A DNA stretch of 64,000 nucleotides, from contig JAVSGI010000005.1 of assembly GCA_032334235.1 (NCBI GenBank), positions 558,001 through 622,000 of the forward strand. The letters run 5' to 3'. The DNA is from Paracoccaceae bacterium Fryx2. Lineage in GTDB: Bacteria; Pseudomonadota; Alphaproteobacteria; Rhodobacterales; Rhodobacteraceae. Of the stretch, positions 63,683 through 64,000 are shown in pieces (within the stretch, counting starts at the first letter, position 1; each line of letters begins with the position of its first letter). A program made the translations under genes and the position numbers. The notes below the pieces were generated by a model. The model did no database searches. It was not told the origin of the DNA and saw only the letters and a program-made list of their open reading frames with translations.

Positions 63683-64000
63683 TCAAAAGTTCGCAGGCAC
63701 GCCGGACGCGCCGCCATTCTCGATGGCCCAGGTGGCATTGGCCTTGATGCCACCCAGGGGGAAGAAATGCACGGATTCGATGCCGAAGCGCGGATGGCGC
63801 GCCTTGTGTGCCGCCAGCGCCTCGATCATCTCGGTCGGCTCGTAGGGCGACAGCAGTTTCGTCACGTCCATCGCGCGCTTCTGCAGCACGCGCAGCGACT
63901 TGCCGACGCCGCAGGCGATTGCGAACCTGATCAGGGTCTGCAGCTTGGCCGGCCCGGCCAGCCCGATGTGGATCGGCAGGCGGATGCCCTCGGCGGCCAG
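63683..64000 (-). CDS. Methylenetetrahydrofolate-reductase-like protein, C-terminal part
   Basis: The last 105 residues of a MetF-like TIM barrel; the 5' part lies beyond the right edge. Visible: IRLPIHIGLAGPAKLQTLIR, RFAIACGVGKSLRVLQ, and the C-terminal GIESVHFFPLGGIKANATWA. Position next to a methyltetrahydrofolate-corrinoid methyltransferase suggests oxidation of methyl-THF derived from a methylated substrate, rather than methionine synthesis. Confidence 0.85.
   Translation of the reverse strand: MAAEGIRLPIHIGLAGPAKLQTLIRFAIACGVGKSLRVLQKRAMDVTKLLSPYEPTEMIEALAAHKARHPRFGIESVHFFPLGGIKANATWAIENGGASGVPANF

Overview
The window is about 64 kb of high-GC DNA that is densely coding on both strands. 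Its best fit is a chromosome of an alphaproteobacterium of the Rhodobacteraceae (Rhodobacter/Gemmobacter/Tabrizicola-like). This rests on the Rhodobacter-type suf operon led by a single-cysteine IscR, a PhyR-NepR-EcfG general stress module, the eukaryote-type NADP isocitrate dehydrogenase and the zwf-pgl-pgi operon. No phage, transposase, rRNA or CRISPR array was seen. All functions are read from sequence motifs only.

Layout. 0-9.4 kb is housekeeping: 3' part of alaS, a DUF1330 gene, an Lrp/AsnC regulator, a class II glutamine amidotransferase, typA, a YitT membrane protein, icd, an HD hydrolase and an alpha/beta hydrolase. 9.5-18.0 kb is the suf operon (iscR, a NifS/IscS-type cysteine desulfurase, sufB, an FkbM-type methyltransferase, sufC, sufD, two small membrane proteins, sufS), followed by tRNA-Arg(CCG).

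18.4-41.8 kb looks like a stress-response island. It opens with a hybrid histidine kinase gene whose kinase core lies in inverted orientation, so the gene is probably dead. Next come a YciF-like ferritin-fold protein, a transglutaminase-like protein, a KatE-type catalase and a PHB-depolymerase-like esterase. A tightly coupled seven-gene operon follows (three GT2 and one GT4 glycosyltransferases, an acyl-CoA-dehydrogenase-like protein, a PIG-L deacetylase and a NodS-like methyltransferase), then a Tat-exported OpgG/OpgD protein and a twin PRC-barrel protein. The island ends with its regulators: a second EcfG-like sigma factor, a Crp/Fnr regulator, a pseudo-receiver, divergent phyR / nepR-ecfG-kinase, and a DUF2383 protein. 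At least eight transcription units here have a GGAAC-N16/17-(C/G)GTT element at a suitable distance from the start codon, matching the known EcfG promoter. I infer that most of the island is one general-stress regulon, and that the glycosyltransferase operon is its least understood part.

42-64 kb: an AspT/YidE-type transporter, a three-gene ABC exporter (ATPase, FtsX-like permease, HlyD adaptor), a phasin-like protein, a cytochrome c, an APH/AAA fusion protein, zwf-pgl-pgi behind a perfect LacI-type operator, RidA, a HemS/HmuS-like protein, tRNA-Gly(CCC), a fasciclin/anti-sigma/ECF-sigma cluster, and a corrinoid one-carbon cluster (RACE-type activator, CoA-transferase, small conserved protein, pterin methyltransferase, MetF-like protein) that runs off the right edge.
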